Counted from the first letter of the stretch, positions 8,812 to 16,754 are shown. The stretch is DNA of 59,283 nucleotides from Anaerolineaceae bacterium (GCA_016927865.1 JAFGLU010000009.1:1-59283), one strand, 5' to 3'. Made by a program: numbers and translations. Notes: generated from the sequence alone by a model not told the origin.

Positions 8812-8860
8812 GCAATTTGAGGTGTGCGGACGGCTTCGCCGCCTGCACACCTCAAATTGC
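8812..8860. repeat. Long hairpin repeat, copy 1
   Basis: Arms of 23 nt (8812-8834 and 8838-8860) match at 21 positions around a TTC apex. The arms contain AATTTGAGGTGTG. A second element with the same core and the same TTC apex is at 28637-28693. It lies in the divergent spacer between the metallo-hydrolase and the Tat protein. No T-tract follows, so terminator function is not obvious. Confidence 0.8.
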
Positions 8861-8921
8861 GGATTTCACCAGGTAAAGTTTTCAATGCCACAAAATGGAT
8901 GCATTGAAAAGCAGTTTGCGT

Positions 8922-8927
8922 TATAAT
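8922..8927 (+). promoter_or_regulatory. Candidate -10 box (TATAAT) for the Tat-protein gene
   Basis: A consensus TATAAT lies 39 bases before the ATG at 8967. No good -35 hexamer is visible at the usual spacing; TTGAAA at 8904 is only 12 bases away. Confidence 0.5.
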
Positions 8928-8966
8928 ACTTGTAATTCCCGGGTGGTGATTGAAGGAGAGAACCGC

Positions 8967-9527
8967 ATGACTGGACAAAAATTGGTTGGACGCCGTGATG
9001 CTTTAAAAATCCTGGCTGCTTCGGCTGGAGCAGTGCTGGGCGCCGCCGCGCTGCCCGGCGAGTGGATGAAGCCGGTGGTGGAAACGGGCGTTTTGCCGGT
9101 GCATGCCCAGGCTTCGGCGTCGATCACGCTTTCACCCGTAGAGGCATTGTATGGTGTTTCGAGTTCTGGAGAGGACGAACCCACCCATGGTGTTGGAATC
9201 GCTTTCTCGTATGCGGACACAATGGGCGAATTCAGCAACGGTTGGACCCTGTTCTACCAGATCAACGGTTTTCCGATCCGCTCCTATGTGATCGGCTCCA
9301 ACCCCGATGCAGCCGAGACGCTCAGCGGAGATGGCACCAACGGGACCTATATCTCGCCGTGGATGCCCGATGCCGACTGCGTAGGAGATGGAAACACCAC
9401 CACGCTGCGCTACTACGTCATTAATCCCGGCGCCACGCGGGGCAGCAACACGGTTGAGCTTGTCGTTGAGCATGCCCATGAGACCGCCGCAGACATGAGC
9501 GCGGATAGTAAAACCTGGGGTAAGTAG
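8967..9527 (+). CDS. Small Tat-exported protein of unknown function
   Basis: The N-terminus has a twin-arginine signal: RRDALK (residues 9-14) followed by a hydrophobic Ala/Gly/Leu stretch and a likely cleavage site near VHAQA-S (about residue 49-50). The mature ~137 residues are rich in Gly, Ser, Thr and Asn with beta-type pattern and only one Cys. No enzyme motif is recognised. GGAG in TGAAGGAGAG (8951-8960) positions the ATG at 8967; the frame extends upstream but without a site. It has its own terminator, so it is a single-gene unit just before the phage cassette. A secreted or cell-surface role is inferred from the signal only. Confidence 0.7.
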   Translation: MTGQKLVGRRDALKILAASAGAVLGAAALPGEWMKPVVETGVLPVHAQASASITLSPVEALYGVSSSGEDEPTHGVGIAFSYADTMGEFSNGWTLFYQINGFPIRSYVIGSNPDAAETLSGDGTNGTYISPWMPDADCVGDGNTTTLRYYVINPGATRGSNTVELVVEHAHETAADMSADSKTWGK

Positions 9528-9553
9528 AAGCCAGTAGAGCAATGCAAATAATG

Positions 9554-9578
9554 ACCGGCCCGAAAGGGCCGGTTTTTT
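9554..9578 (+). terminator. Rho-independent terminator
   Basis: ACCGGCCC and GGGCCGGT enclose a GAAA tetraloop, followed by a run of T (9573-9578). It lies 26 bases after the Tat-protein stop and insulates it from the phage cassette. Confidence 0.93.
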
Positions 9579-9613
9579 GCGTCTTTTCCTCAAAATTTGC
9601 ATGTTTTGACAGG

Positions 9614-9643
9614 TTGTAATTGCACACCTGGGCGTGCTATGCT
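9614..9643 (+). promoter_or_regulatory. Weak candidate promoter of the phage-derived cassette
   Basis: TTGTAA (9614-9619) and TATGCT (9638-9643) are spaced by 18 bp, 41 bases before the first cassette gene. A TTGACA at 9606-9611 lies too far from this -10. The match is moderate; no operator-like palindrome is seen. Confidence 0.35.
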
Positions 9644-9684
9644 GTCTTCAGAATATAGAACTTAATTTCTAAGAAGGAGGGCGG

Positions 9685-9987
9685 GTGGCGGAACGAAAAA
9701 AACGGAAACGCAAGGTGGCGCAACCACCCGCCAGCGGCGACGTGCTGCGCGAGATCATTGATTTGCTTATCGAGCAACTGCGCCGGGTGGGAGAGTTGGC
9801 CAGGGGTGACCTGACCGCAGCCGAGCAGGTGCGCATTCTCAATGCCATCGGGCTAACCGGCATTCGCATGATGAACCTGACCAAGGCGCCCGACGGAGAG
9901 ACGGACGAACGAGCCTGGTGGGAGCGCTTGAGCCGCATGGCGGACGAAGTGCGCGAGGATATGGCTCGCTCGGGCGAGAACGAATGA
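9685..9987 (+). CDS. Small basic protein at head of phage cassette (possible small terminase subunit)
   Basis: The 100-residue protein starts at a GTG with AAGGAGG (9674-9680) in front. The N-terminus is very basic (ERKKRKRK), and the remainder is predicted helical with an acidic C-terminus. No family is recognised. Position two genes ahead of the large terminase, small size and basic tail would fit a DNA-recognising small terminase, but this is inference from context. The stop overlaps an ATG of the next frame. Confidence 0.45.
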   Translation: MAERKKRKRKVAQPPASGDVLREIIDLLIEQLRRVGELARGDLTAAEQVRILNAIGLTGIRMMNLTKAPDGETDERAWWERLSRMADEVREDMARSGENE

Positions 9988-10037
9988 GGGCAAAGGCAGC
10001 CTGGCCCGCCCAGGGACAGGTTGGAGGAGAAAGCGAT

Positions 10038-10322
10038 TTGGAAAGCAAGGAGAACCGGCTCCTGGCGGAGCAAATGTGCCAACTGCTGGAACTGCTTCAC
10101 GGGCGAATGAATTCGCTTGAGGCCAGCGTCTCCCACATGGAGGAGCTATTAGAACTGCGCCTCAGCTCCCTTGAAAGCAGCCAGTCTGACCAGGAGGCCC
10201 GCCTACGCGGTGCAACAGAATCGGTGACTCGCTTGAACGCTACCTCCACCCTGGCCCAAGGCGTCCAGGCTGCCTTTGTCCTTGTTCTTTCAGCGCTTGC
10301 CGCATGGCTGGGAAGTCGTTGA
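10038..10322 (+). CDS. Coiled-coil protein with C-terminal membrane anchor (XhlA-like)
   Basis: With the TTG start at 10038 (GGAGGA at 10023-10028) the protein has 94 residues; an alternative ATG at 9984 overlaps the previous stop and adds 18 residues. Heptad-like Leu spacing runs over about 5-65 (LLELLHGRMNSLEASV, LELRLSSLESS). One C-terminal membrane segment (AAFVLVLSALAAWLG) ends in SR. This layout resembles XhlA-type phage lysis accessory proteins, in which a coiled coil precedes a C-terminal anchor. The large terminase starts 18 bases before this gene ends. Confidence 0.5.
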   Translation: MESKENRLLAEQMCQLLELLHGRMNSLEASVSHMEELLELRLSSLESSQSDQEARLRGATESVTRLNATSTLAQGVQAAFVLVLSALAAWLGSR

Positions 10323-11866
10323 AAAATGAAAGCCTGGGCGAGGAGCCGGTTCAAAATATCCTGGAGGTGTTCAAGCGCTTCAAAGAATTTTGTTGGCATG
10401 GGCGAATGCACCTGAGAAGTTACCAGGTGGATGCCGGAGAGGCCATCTTGCATTCGATCTATCGGCGGGACGGGCACTCGTTTGTGGTCATGTTTCCACG
10501 ACAATCGGGAAAAAACGAACTGCAAGCATGGTTGGAGGCTTTCTTGATGTTTTCGAAGATGTCCAACGGTTGTGAACTGGTGAAGATTTCGCCCACCTGG
10601 CGTCCGCAGAGTCTGAACGCCATGCGGCGGCTGGAGCGGGTTCTGCGATTGCACCCCTTCACGCAATTGTGGCACAAAGAGAGCAACTATATCCTGAAGC
10701 ACGGGGCGGCGCGGACGATCTTTCTCTCTGGCGCGCCGGGCAGCAACATTGTCGGCGCCACGGCCAGCCACCTGCTGGAGGTGGACGAAGCCCAGGACGT
10801 GCTGCCGGAGAAGTATGACCGCGAGATTGCCCCCATGGCGGCTTCGACCAACGCCACGCGCGTCTTTTGGGGCACAGCCTGGACCGCCGAAACGCTGCTG
10901 GGGCGCGAGTTGCGCGCCGGCGAGGAAGCCCAGGCGCGGGATGGCCAGCGGCGCGTGTTCCGGCTGACGGCGGACGAGGTGGGGTTGGAAGTGCCTGCCT
11001 ACCGCCAGTTTGTGGCGGCCCAGGTGGCGCGCTGGGGCCGGGCGCATCCCACCGTGCGCACGCAGTACTTCAGCGAGGAGATCGAAGCGGGTGGGGGGCT
11101 GTTCACGCCGCAGCGCATGGCCCTGGTGGAAGGCGAGCACGTCTGGCAGGACGCCCCGCGCCCCAGCTCGGCCTACGCCTTTTTGCTGGACGTGGGCGGC
11201 GAGGAAAAAGACGCGCCGGGAATGGACCTGGGGGAAGGCCGGGAGTGCTCTCCCAGGCGCGACTCGACCGCCCTGGTGGTGGTGGAGGTTGGCCTGGAAG
11301 GCCTGCGCGACCCGGCCTTGCGCGCTCCGCTGTACCGCGTGGTTTCCCTGCACACCTGGACGGGGGAGTCGCAAACGCGCCTGTATGCGCAGTTGACCGC
11401 GCTGCAAAAACGCTGGGCGGCGCGGCAGGTGGTGGTGGATTCTACCGGGCTGGGCGCGGGGCTGGCGGCCTGGCTGGAAAAGAGCCTGCCGGGGCGCGTG
11501 ACGCGCTTTGAGTTCAATGCCGCCAGCAAGACGCGCCTGGGTTGGGATTTCTTGGGCCTGATCGAGATGGGACGCTTTCAACTACCCCAGGCGGCGGGCA
11601 GCCGCGAAGCGGCCGTGGTGGAAAGGCTGCGCGCACAGATGCGAGCCTGCGCCTACCAGTTGGGCGGCGGCCCGGCCGAGAGCCTGCACTGGTCGGTGCC
11701 CGAGACGGCCCGCGACCCGGCCAACGGGGAACTGCTGCATGATGATTTGCTGATGGCGGCGGCGCTGTGCTCGCGGCTGGACGCTCTGGATTGGCGCGCA
11801 GCGGGAGGTGGCCGCACCGGGGTCATCCCGGCGGGAGACCCGCTGGCGGGAAGAGTGGAGTTTTAA
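10304..11866 (+). CDS. Phage terminase large subunit
   Basis: This 520-residue protein has the two-domain terminase plan. The ATPase shows Walker A FPRQSGKN (64-71), Walker B LLEVDEAQD (157-165) and the coupling motif VFWGTAW (187-193). The RNase H-like nuclease has acidic positions in LLDVGGEE (about 295), DSTALVVVEV, VVVDSTGLGAG and HDDLLMAAAL near the end. Such enzymes cut and pump DNA into a procapsid docked on a portal ring. The motifs look intact. The ATG at 10304 overlaps the preceding gene, indicating translational coupling. A host dispersed repeat lies between its stop and the portal gene. Confidence 0.9.
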   Translation: MAGKSLKNESLGEEPVQNILEVFKRFKEFCWHGRMHLRSYQVDAGEAILHSIYRRDGHSFVVMFPRQSGKNELQAWLEAFLMFSKMSNGCELVKISPTWRPQSLNAMRRLERVLRLHPFTQLWHKESNYILKHGAARTIFLSGAPGSNIVGATASHLLEVDEAQDVLPEKYDREIAPMAASTNATRVFWGTAWTAETLLGRELRAGEEAQARDGQRRVFRLTADEVGLEVPAYRQFVAAQVARWGRAHPTVRTQYFSEEIEAGGGLFTPQRMALVEGEHVWQDAPRPSSAYAFLLDVGGEEKDAPGMDLGEGRECSPRRDSTALVVVEVGLEGLRDPALRAPLYRVVSLHTWTGESQTRLYAQLTALQKRWAARQVVVDSTGLGAGLAAWLEKSLPGRVTRFEFNAASKTRLGWDFLGLIEMGRFQLPQAAGSREAAVVERLRAQMRACAYQLGGGPAESLHWSVPETARDPANGELLHDDLLMAAALCSRLDALDWRAAGGGRTGVIPAGDPLAGRVEF

Positions 11867-11883
11867 GGTCAGTTCATTCATTG

Positions 11884-11960
11884 CGCGGGGTTAAAACCCC
11901 TGCTCAGGTCACGGAAGCCCTACGGGCTGAAGATCCATAGCCCCGGAGGGGCTTTTACGA
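11884..11960. repeat. Dispersed intergenic repeat between terminase and portal genes
   Basis: GCGGGGTTAAAACCCCTGCTCAG followed by AGCCCTACGGGCT is a member of the family also present near 6970, 20040, 21425, 21690, 35860, 36010, 38620 and 38830. The inner parts form short hairpins. Presence inside the phage cassette shows that a host-type repeat entered it. Confidence 0.75.
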
Positions 11961-11988
11961 ACTGAGGCAGGGCAAGGAAGATACCAGG

Positions 11989-13266
11989 ATGGAGGCATGG
12001 ATGATCAAACGCTTGTGGGATTGGATGGGCGGGCGGCAGGGCAGCAGCGGCAAGGCCCGGCGCTGGCTGGCCGAAGAGGCCGAATCGACGGCCCTTTGGG
12101 GCACACGAGTCAATGCGCTGGGGCGCGAGCGCAGCGAGTATGACCGTGAGATGGTGCTGGAGCAGGCCTTGGAAGCCTGGCGCGTTAACCCCCTGGCCAG
12201 GCGCATTGTGGAGCTGACCACGCAGTACGTGGTGGGCGGCGGGCTGCGCCTGGAATGCAGCGACGCTCGCGGGGAGGTGTTTTTGGGCGAATGGTGGAAC
12301 CACCCCCTCAACCGCCTGGAGCAGCGCGTCTACGAGTGGTGCGACGAACTGACCCGGGCCGGGGAGCTGTTCCTGCTAGTCTCGACCGACCGGGGCGGGA
12401 TGAGCTATGTGCGGGCGGTGCCGGCGGGCGAGATCGCGGCGGTGCAGACCAGCCCCAACGACGTGCAGCAGGAACTGGCTTTTGTGCAGCGGCGCGGGGC
12501 GGGCGAAGAGCAGGTCTGGAAGGCTTACGATGCGCTGGAGGACGCGCCGGGAGAAGAAGGCAGCCTGCCGCCGGTGATGCTGCACTACGCAGTCAACCGC
12601 CCGGCGGGCACGGTGCGCGGCGAATCGGACCTGGCCCCGCTGCTGCGCTGGCTGGGGCGCTATTCGGCCTGGCTGGAGGACCGTGCCCGGCTGAACCGCT
12701 ATCGCAACACCTTCCTTTTCACCGTACGGGCGCGCTTTGCCGACGAGGAAGAACGCCTGGCCCGCCAGCAGATTCTGGCTGCCACGCCGCCCACGCCCGG
12801 CTCCATTTTGGTGACCGACGAGAGCGAGGAATGGGGCGTGCTGAGCCCGAAGCTGGAGAGCCACGAGGCGGGCGAGGATGGGCTGGCCTTGAAGAAGATG
12901 ATCGCGGCGGGGGCAGGCGTGCCCTTGCACTTTTTGGCCGAGCCGGAAGGCGCCACCCGCACCACCGCCGAGGCTGCCGGGGGGCCCACCTACCGGCGCT
13001 TTGAACAAAAGCAGCGCTTCTTCTGCTGGATGATCGCTGATCTGGCCGAGACGGTGCTGGCGCGGCGCGGGCGGCTGATCGGAGAGCCGCCCGGCTTGAT
13101 GCGCGTGGAGGTGCGCGGGGCGGATTTGAGCGCCAGGGATAATGCGACGCTGGCGCAGGCGGCTGAAAGCATGGTCCACGCACTGGAGCCCCTGCTGGAG
13201 CGGGGTTTGATCGAGCCTCAAGAGGCCCTGCGCCTGTTCTACCGCTTCACCGGGGAGGTGAAATGA
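11989..13266 (+). CDS. Phage portal protein
   Basis: The 425-residue protein follows the terminase and has typical portal features: EQALEAWRVNPLARRIVELT (about 50-69), a beta-rich wing (GELFLLVSTDRGG, VRAVPAGEI), the region HYAVNRPAGTVRGESDLAPLL and C-terminal AAGAGVPLHFLAEPEGATRTTAEAA, a segment well known in portals. Portals form the dodecameric DNA gate of a capsid vertex. The start may be 11989 or the ATG at 12001, which has GGAGG 5 bases ahead. The gene is complete and has no visible frameshift. Confidence 0.88.
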   Translation: MEAWMIKRLWDWMGGRQGSSGKARRWLAEEAESTALWGTRVNALGRERSEYDREMVLEQALEAWRVNPLARRIVELTTQYVVGGGLRLECSDARGEVFLGEWWNHPLNRLEQRVYEWCDELTRAGELFLLVSTDRGGMSYVRAVPAGEIAAVQTSPNDVQQELAFVQRRGAGEEQVWKAYDALEDAPGEEGSLPPVMLHYAVNRPAGTVRGESDLAPLLRWLGRYSAWLEDRARLNRYRNTFLFTVRARFADEEERLARQQILAATPPTPGSILVTDESEEWGVLSPKLESHEAGEDGLALKKMIAAGAGVPLHFLAEPEGATRTTAEAAGGPTYRRFEQKQRFFCWMIADLAETVLARRGRLIGEPPGLMRVEVRGADLSARDNATLAQAAESMVHALEPLLERGLIEPQEALRLFYRFTGEVK

Positions 13267-13301
13267 TTCTACTCTTCACCCGGTGGGCTGATCCTGACAC
13301 A

Positions 13302-13400
13302 CAAATCGCGCTATCGGGCCCCCTTGCTCCCCTCCCCGCGTCCGAGAAAGAATTTTGAGTTCGTCTGAGTCGCGGGGAGGGGATACAGGGGTGGGGCCTA
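13302..13400. repeat. Imperfect inverted repeat between portal and capsid genes
   Basis: CCCCTCCCCGCG (about 13327) and CGCGGGGAGGGG (about 13370) face each other across about 30 bases. This is the style of mobile-like palindromic repeats of this genome. The 208-bp spacer 13267-13474 holds no other convincing feature. Confidence 0.5.
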
Positions 13401-13474
13401 TAAGCACAGAAATATGGGGAACGATCAGCCCGCTTGGAGATGGGACAGAGATGCTGATGAAAAAGGAGGCGCGG

Positions 13475-15346
13475 ATGACGGAGACGGTTCGATTGAGCCT
13501 GGCGGGCAGTGGGGAGGCCGGGCCGGGCGGAGTGTTCGAGGTGCTGGCCATCACCGCCGGAGAGGGCAACGGCTATCGCTTTGGCGAGGAGGCCCTGCGC
13601 GCGAGCCTGGATCTGTGGGAGGGCGCGGAATGCTTCGTGGACCACGCCCGCTGGGGGCATTCGCTGCGCGACCTGGCCGGGGTGTGCTTTGACCCCGCCT
13701 GGGACGCGGCCCGGCGCGGCGTGACGGTCAAACTGCGGGCGGTGGGTCCCAGCGGCCCGCTGCTGGCAGAGTTGGGAAAGGAGATGCTGGCGGAGGACGA
13801 GACGGATGCGGTAAAGCCGCGGGTGGGTTTCTCGGCGGATGTTTTGTGCGCCTGCCGGGAGCGCGACGTGGAAAAGATCGTCAAGGTCTTTTCCCTCGAC
13901 CTGGTGTTCAATCCCGCGCGAGGCGGCGCCTTCAAGCGGGCACTGAATTCGGTTCAAGGAGGAAGGATGGCGGAAGAAAGCATGCAAGACCCGGCAGCGG
14001 TGACGCGCGAGATGCGCGAATCGTTGAACCGGTTGACGTTGGAAGCCGGGCTGCGCGAGGCCAACTTGCCCCCGGCGGCGGCAGAGATGCTGCGCGGGCA
14101 ATTTGAGGGCCGCGCCGTGGACGCCGAGGAGCTGCGCAAAGCGGTGGAAGGCGCGCGCAAACTGGTCAGCGATTTGACCGGGCGGCAGGCCGCGCAAGGA
14201 CCGGGGCGGCTGAGCATGGTCGACTCGACCGACCGCATTCGCTGCGCGGTGGACGACCTGTTTGGCGTGCCGCGCGAGTCCGGGCTGGAGCACGTCCAGG
14301 CGGCGCGTTTGAGCGGCATCCGCGAGTTGTACATGCTGCTGACCGGTGACTACGACTTGCACGGCGGGTATTATACCGACCGGGTGCAACTGGCCACCAC
14401 CGCCGATTTCACCGGGCTGGTCAAAAACGCCATGAACAAGATCGTGGCCAACACCTGGGAGCGCCTGGGGCGGGCCGGGTATGACTGGTGGGGCAGGGTG
14501 GCGCGCGTGGAGCACTTCACCAGCCTGCAAACCATCACCGGGACGTTGGTGGGCACGGTGGGCACGCTGCCCAGCATTGCCGAAGGGGCCGAGTACCCGC
14601 AACTGCCGGTGGGCGACAGCCCCGAGACGGCCAGCTTCGTCAAATACGGCGGCTACATTCCCCTGACCCTGGAGTTGATCGACCGCGACGAGACCTTCAA
14701 GCTGCGCGAATACCCGCGCGAGCTGGCCTCGGCGGGGCTGCGGCGCATTTCGGCGCTGGTGGCGGCCATCTTCACGGCCAACAGCGGGGCGGGGCCGAGC
14801 ATGGCCGACGGTGGCGCGCTGTTCAACAGCACGGCGGTGACCACGGCGGGCGGGCATGCCAACCTGCGCACCACGGCGCTCAGTGCCAACGAGTGGGACG
14901 CGGTTTCGACCGCCATCTACAACCAACCCATGCTGGTCAAGAACGAGGTGGGGCTGACCGGGACGGGGCCGAAGATGGCCATCAATCCGCGCTTCCTGCT
15001 GGTGCCGCGCGCCCTGCAACTGGCGGCCATGAAGGTGCTGTATCCCACGCTGGAGAATGCGGCCAACATCTACAGCGAGAACCAGCAGCGCGGGCAGCCC
15101 GGTGACGTGGTGACGGTGCCGGAGTGGACCGACGCCACGGATTGGGCAGCGGTCTGCGACCCGGCGGTGGCCCCGGCGGTCTACGTGGGCGAGCGCTTTG
15201 GGGTGATGCCCGAGGTGTTCATCGCTTCGGATGAGCGCAGCCCGGCGGTGTTCATGAACGACGAGCACCGTCTGAAGGTGCGCCAGTTTGTGGCGGTGTG
15301 GGTCAACGATTTCCGCCCGCTGCACAAGTCGAATGTGGCTGGGTAG
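13475..15346 (+). CDS. Fused prohead protease and HK97-type major capsid protein
   Basis: The 623-residue frame joins two phage functions. Residues 1-160 resemble a prohead protease: His57 in FVDHARWGH and Ser120 in VGFSADV are the likely active-site residues. Residues 165-245 are charged and helical, as in a scaffold/delta domain. Residues 250-620 form the capsid part, with TWERLGRAGYDWWGRV, AEGAEYPQLPVGDSPETA, GGYIPLTLELIDRD and a C-terminal GVMPEVFIASDERSPAVF, resembling gpT-type major head subunits. AAAAGGAGG (13461-13469) sets the start at 13475. A second strong site, AAGGAGGAAGG, precedes an in-frame ATG at 13967 (Met165), so a shorter scaffold-capsid product is likely made from the same gene. 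Confidence 0.82.
   Translation: MTETVRLSLAGSGEAGPGGVFEVLAITAGEGNGYRFGEEALRASLDLWEGAECFVDHARWGHSLRDLAGVCFDPAWDAARRGVTVKLRAVGPSGPLLAELGKEMLAEDETDAVKPRVGFSADVLCACRERDVEKIVKVFSLDLVFNPARGGAFKRALNSVQGGRMAEESMQDPAAVTREMRESLNRLTLEAGLREANLPPAAAEMLRGQFEGRAVDAEELRKAVEGARKLVSDLTGRQAAQGPGRLSMVDSTDRIRCAVDDLFGVPRESGLEHVQAARLSGIRELYMLLTGDYDLHGGYYTDRVQLATTADFTGLVKNAMNKIVANTWERLGRAGYDWWGRVARVEHFTSLQTITGTLVGTVGTLPSIAEGAEYPQLPVGDSPETASFVKYGGYIPLTLELIDRDETFKLREYPRELASAGLRRISALVAAIFTANSGAGPSMADGGALFNSTAVTTAGGHANLRTTALSANEWDAVSTAIYNQPMLVKNEVGLTGTGPKMAINPRFLLVPRALQLAAMKVLYPTLENAANIYSENQQRGQPGDVVTVPEWTDATDWAAVCDPAVAPAVYVGERFGVMPEVFIASDERSPAVFMNDEHRLKVRQFVAVWVNDFRPLHKSNVAG
13956..13969 (+). promoter_or_regulatory. Internal Shine-Dalgarno and in-frame ATG within capsid fusion gene
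   Basis: CAAGGAGGAAGG ends directly before ATG 13967-13969, which is codon 165 of the fusion frame. It lies exactly at the boundary between the protease part and the scaffold/capsid part, as expected for alternative initiation. Confidence 0.7.
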
Positions 15347-15348
15347 CC

Positions 15349-15375
15349 ATAAGCCGTTAGCTGTAAGCCTTTAGC
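15349..15375. repeat. Short TAAGCCGTTAGCTGTAAGCC-type repeat
   Basis: The sequence resembles copies at 15934-15970, 38465-38500 and 39027-39058. These AGCTNNNAGC-rich strings are small dispersed palindromes, here placed just behind the capsid gene. Confidence 0.5.
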
Positions 15376-15423
15376 CAGAGAAGAGGCTGGGGGCCATACG
15401 GTTAGGCAAGAAAGGACAAAGGC

Positions 15424-15930
15424 ATGGGTTATACAACGGTGAATATTGCGCGGTTTGTGCCGTCGAGCAAGATCCTCAAGACGGCGGGAACCTGGACGGC
15501 GAGTCTTAATTCCAATGTGGTCGCCGAGGCGCGCGGGGCGGCGGACGGGGCTTTCACGCTGCTGGTGCCGCTGGACCTGGAGGCGGGCGACACCTACCAC
15601 GAGGGCGCGCGCGTGAAGAGCGTGGAGTTGTACTACAAGGTAGCCACGGCTGCCTGTGATGATTTCGCCACGGTGGAGATCGAGCGGGTGGCCCTGCCTG
15701 CCTCGGGGACGGCTCCTACGGGGGCGGCAGTGGCTTGCACGCCCGATTCGGCTCACGACACGGCCGCCAAGCGGCGCGGGCTGGGAGAGCACTGCCTGTC
15801 GGTGTCGCCCAACGCGGAGTTGTGGCTGGAGGACGACAGCGCTTGCTGGCTGGCCTGCGGGGTGGATGCGGCGGCGACCTCGGTGTTCACCCTGTACGGC
15901 GCGCGCATTCAGTATGAGCTGCGGTTGTAA
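15424..15930 (+). CDS. Putative phage structural protein (decoration-like)
   Basis: The 168-residue protein has a good site (AAAGGA) before the ATG. Its sequence is beta-rich, with ARFVPSSKILKTAGTW at the start and a periodic Val/Ala pattern, and ends in TLYGARIQYELRL. It has no signal peptide and no membrane segment. No family is recognised with certainty; the place directly after the capsid gene suggests a capsid decoration or head fibre protein. This is context inference. Confidence 0.45.
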   Translation: MGYTTVNIARFVPSSKILKTAGTWTASLNSNVVAEARGAADGAFTLLVPLDLEAGDTYHEGARVKSVELYYKVATAACDDFATVEIERVALPASGTAPTGAAVACTPDSAHDTAAKRRGLGEHCLSVSPNAELWLEDDSACWLACGVDAAATSVFTLYGARIQYELRL

Positions 15931-15986
15931 GGGCTGTCAGCGATTAGCCGTAAGCCATAAGCTGTTAGCTTGAAAGGATATGTGGC

Positions 15987-16196
15987 GTGGATAACAAGCA
16001 AAACAAGTTTCTGATGCTGTTGAAGAGCCGCAAGTTTTGGGCGGCGCTGGTGGGGCTGGTGATGGTCATCGTGAAGGGCTATGTGCCCGATTTCCCGGTG
16101 TCTGAAGACCAGGTGCTGGCGTTGGTCATGGTGCTGGTGGCCTACATCCTGGGCACGGGGTTGGAGGACGGCCTGACTGGCGCTTTGCGCCGATGA
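15987..16196 (+). CDS. Small two-helix membrane protein (holin-like)
   Basis: The 69-residue protein starts at GTG 15987 with AAAGGA upstream. It has a basic N-terminus (NKQNKFLMLLKSRKFW), a first membrane helix (AALVGLVMVIVKGYV), a short loop and a second helix (VLALVMVLVAYILGTGL), then a charged end. Size and topology fit phage holins, which permeabilise the membrane at lysis. No endolysin gene accompanies it, so a lysis role is unproven. Confidence 0.55.
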   Translation: MDNKQNKFLMLLKSRKFWAALVGLVMVIVKGYVPDFPVSEDQVLALVMVLVAYILGTGLEDGLTGALRR

Positions 16197-16217
16197 TCGG
16201 GTCGTAGTTGTAGTAGT

Positions 16218-16513
16218 TGTAGGGGCGGGTCTTTAAGGCGGGGGCACCAAGTTTGTCGAATCTGGCCTATTGCGGGCCAGGCGCGATAGATCCCCACGAA
16301 AGACCCGCCCGCCTCTTTCTGTCCCTTCTCCCTGGAAGGGAGAGGGCCAGGGTGAGGGTGGAAACCCCGTCTACCAGGATTTACGGTCTGGGTGGGTATA
16401 GGTTTCACCCTCACCCTGGCCGGGCCAGGGTCACCTAACCTCTCCCTAACTCTCGCCAGAGCGCCGAAGCGGCGGGGAGAGGGACAGAGGACTCTGCCAG
16501 ACCCGCCGCTACA
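16218..16513. mobile_element. MITE-like element 1 with GTAGGGGCGGGTCTTT termini
   Basis: The left end TGTAGGGGCGGGTCTTT (16218-16234) and right end AGACCCGCCGCTACA (16499-16513) are near-perfect inverted repeats. Inside lie further palindromic pieces (CTCTCCCT and AGGGAGAG; CACCCTGGCC). No ORF is credible. Together with element 2 it accounts for most of the 558-bp gap between the holin-like and connector-like genes. Confidence 0.6.
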
Positions 16514-16531
16514 AGGCATATCCCATCGTGG

Positions 16532-16723
16532 GTAGGGGCGGGTCTTTAACGCGGGGAGGTCGAGGCTATTGAGCCTGGCCTTGGCGGGCAAGGGGCGGTG
16601 GATCACCCGCCAGACCCGCCCTCTTCCACCACCCGTCGGGTCTCTCGTAGTGGGCGGGCACGTTCAGCCCGCAAAGCGTTTGGATGATCCAAGGACGAGC
16701 CTGCATGAAAGACCCGCCGCTAC
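16532..16723. mobile_element. MITE-like element 2 with the same termini
   Basis: GTAGGGGCGGGTCTTT (16532-16547) and AAAGACCCGCCGCTAC (16708-16723) are inverted repeats matching those of element 1, but the ~190-bp body is different. It lies 31 bases before the next phage gene. The similar ends and different bodies suggest non-autonomous elements or repeat pieces moved by a shared mechanism. Confidence 0.6.
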
Positions 16724-16754
16724 AATCTGCGATTGGGAAAAGATAGGAGTGTCT

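Noticed and set aside
10097..11581. Minus-strand frame (494 codons) opposite the terminase
   Set aside because: Antisense shadow with His/Arg-rich composition and no start site; the plus strand has intact terminase motifs.
13247..15325. Long minus-strand frame (692 codons) opposite the capsid fusion gene
   Set aside because: His/Arg/Gln/Pro-rich translation with no domain, fully antisense to a gene with clear homology; it comes from GC-rich codon bias.
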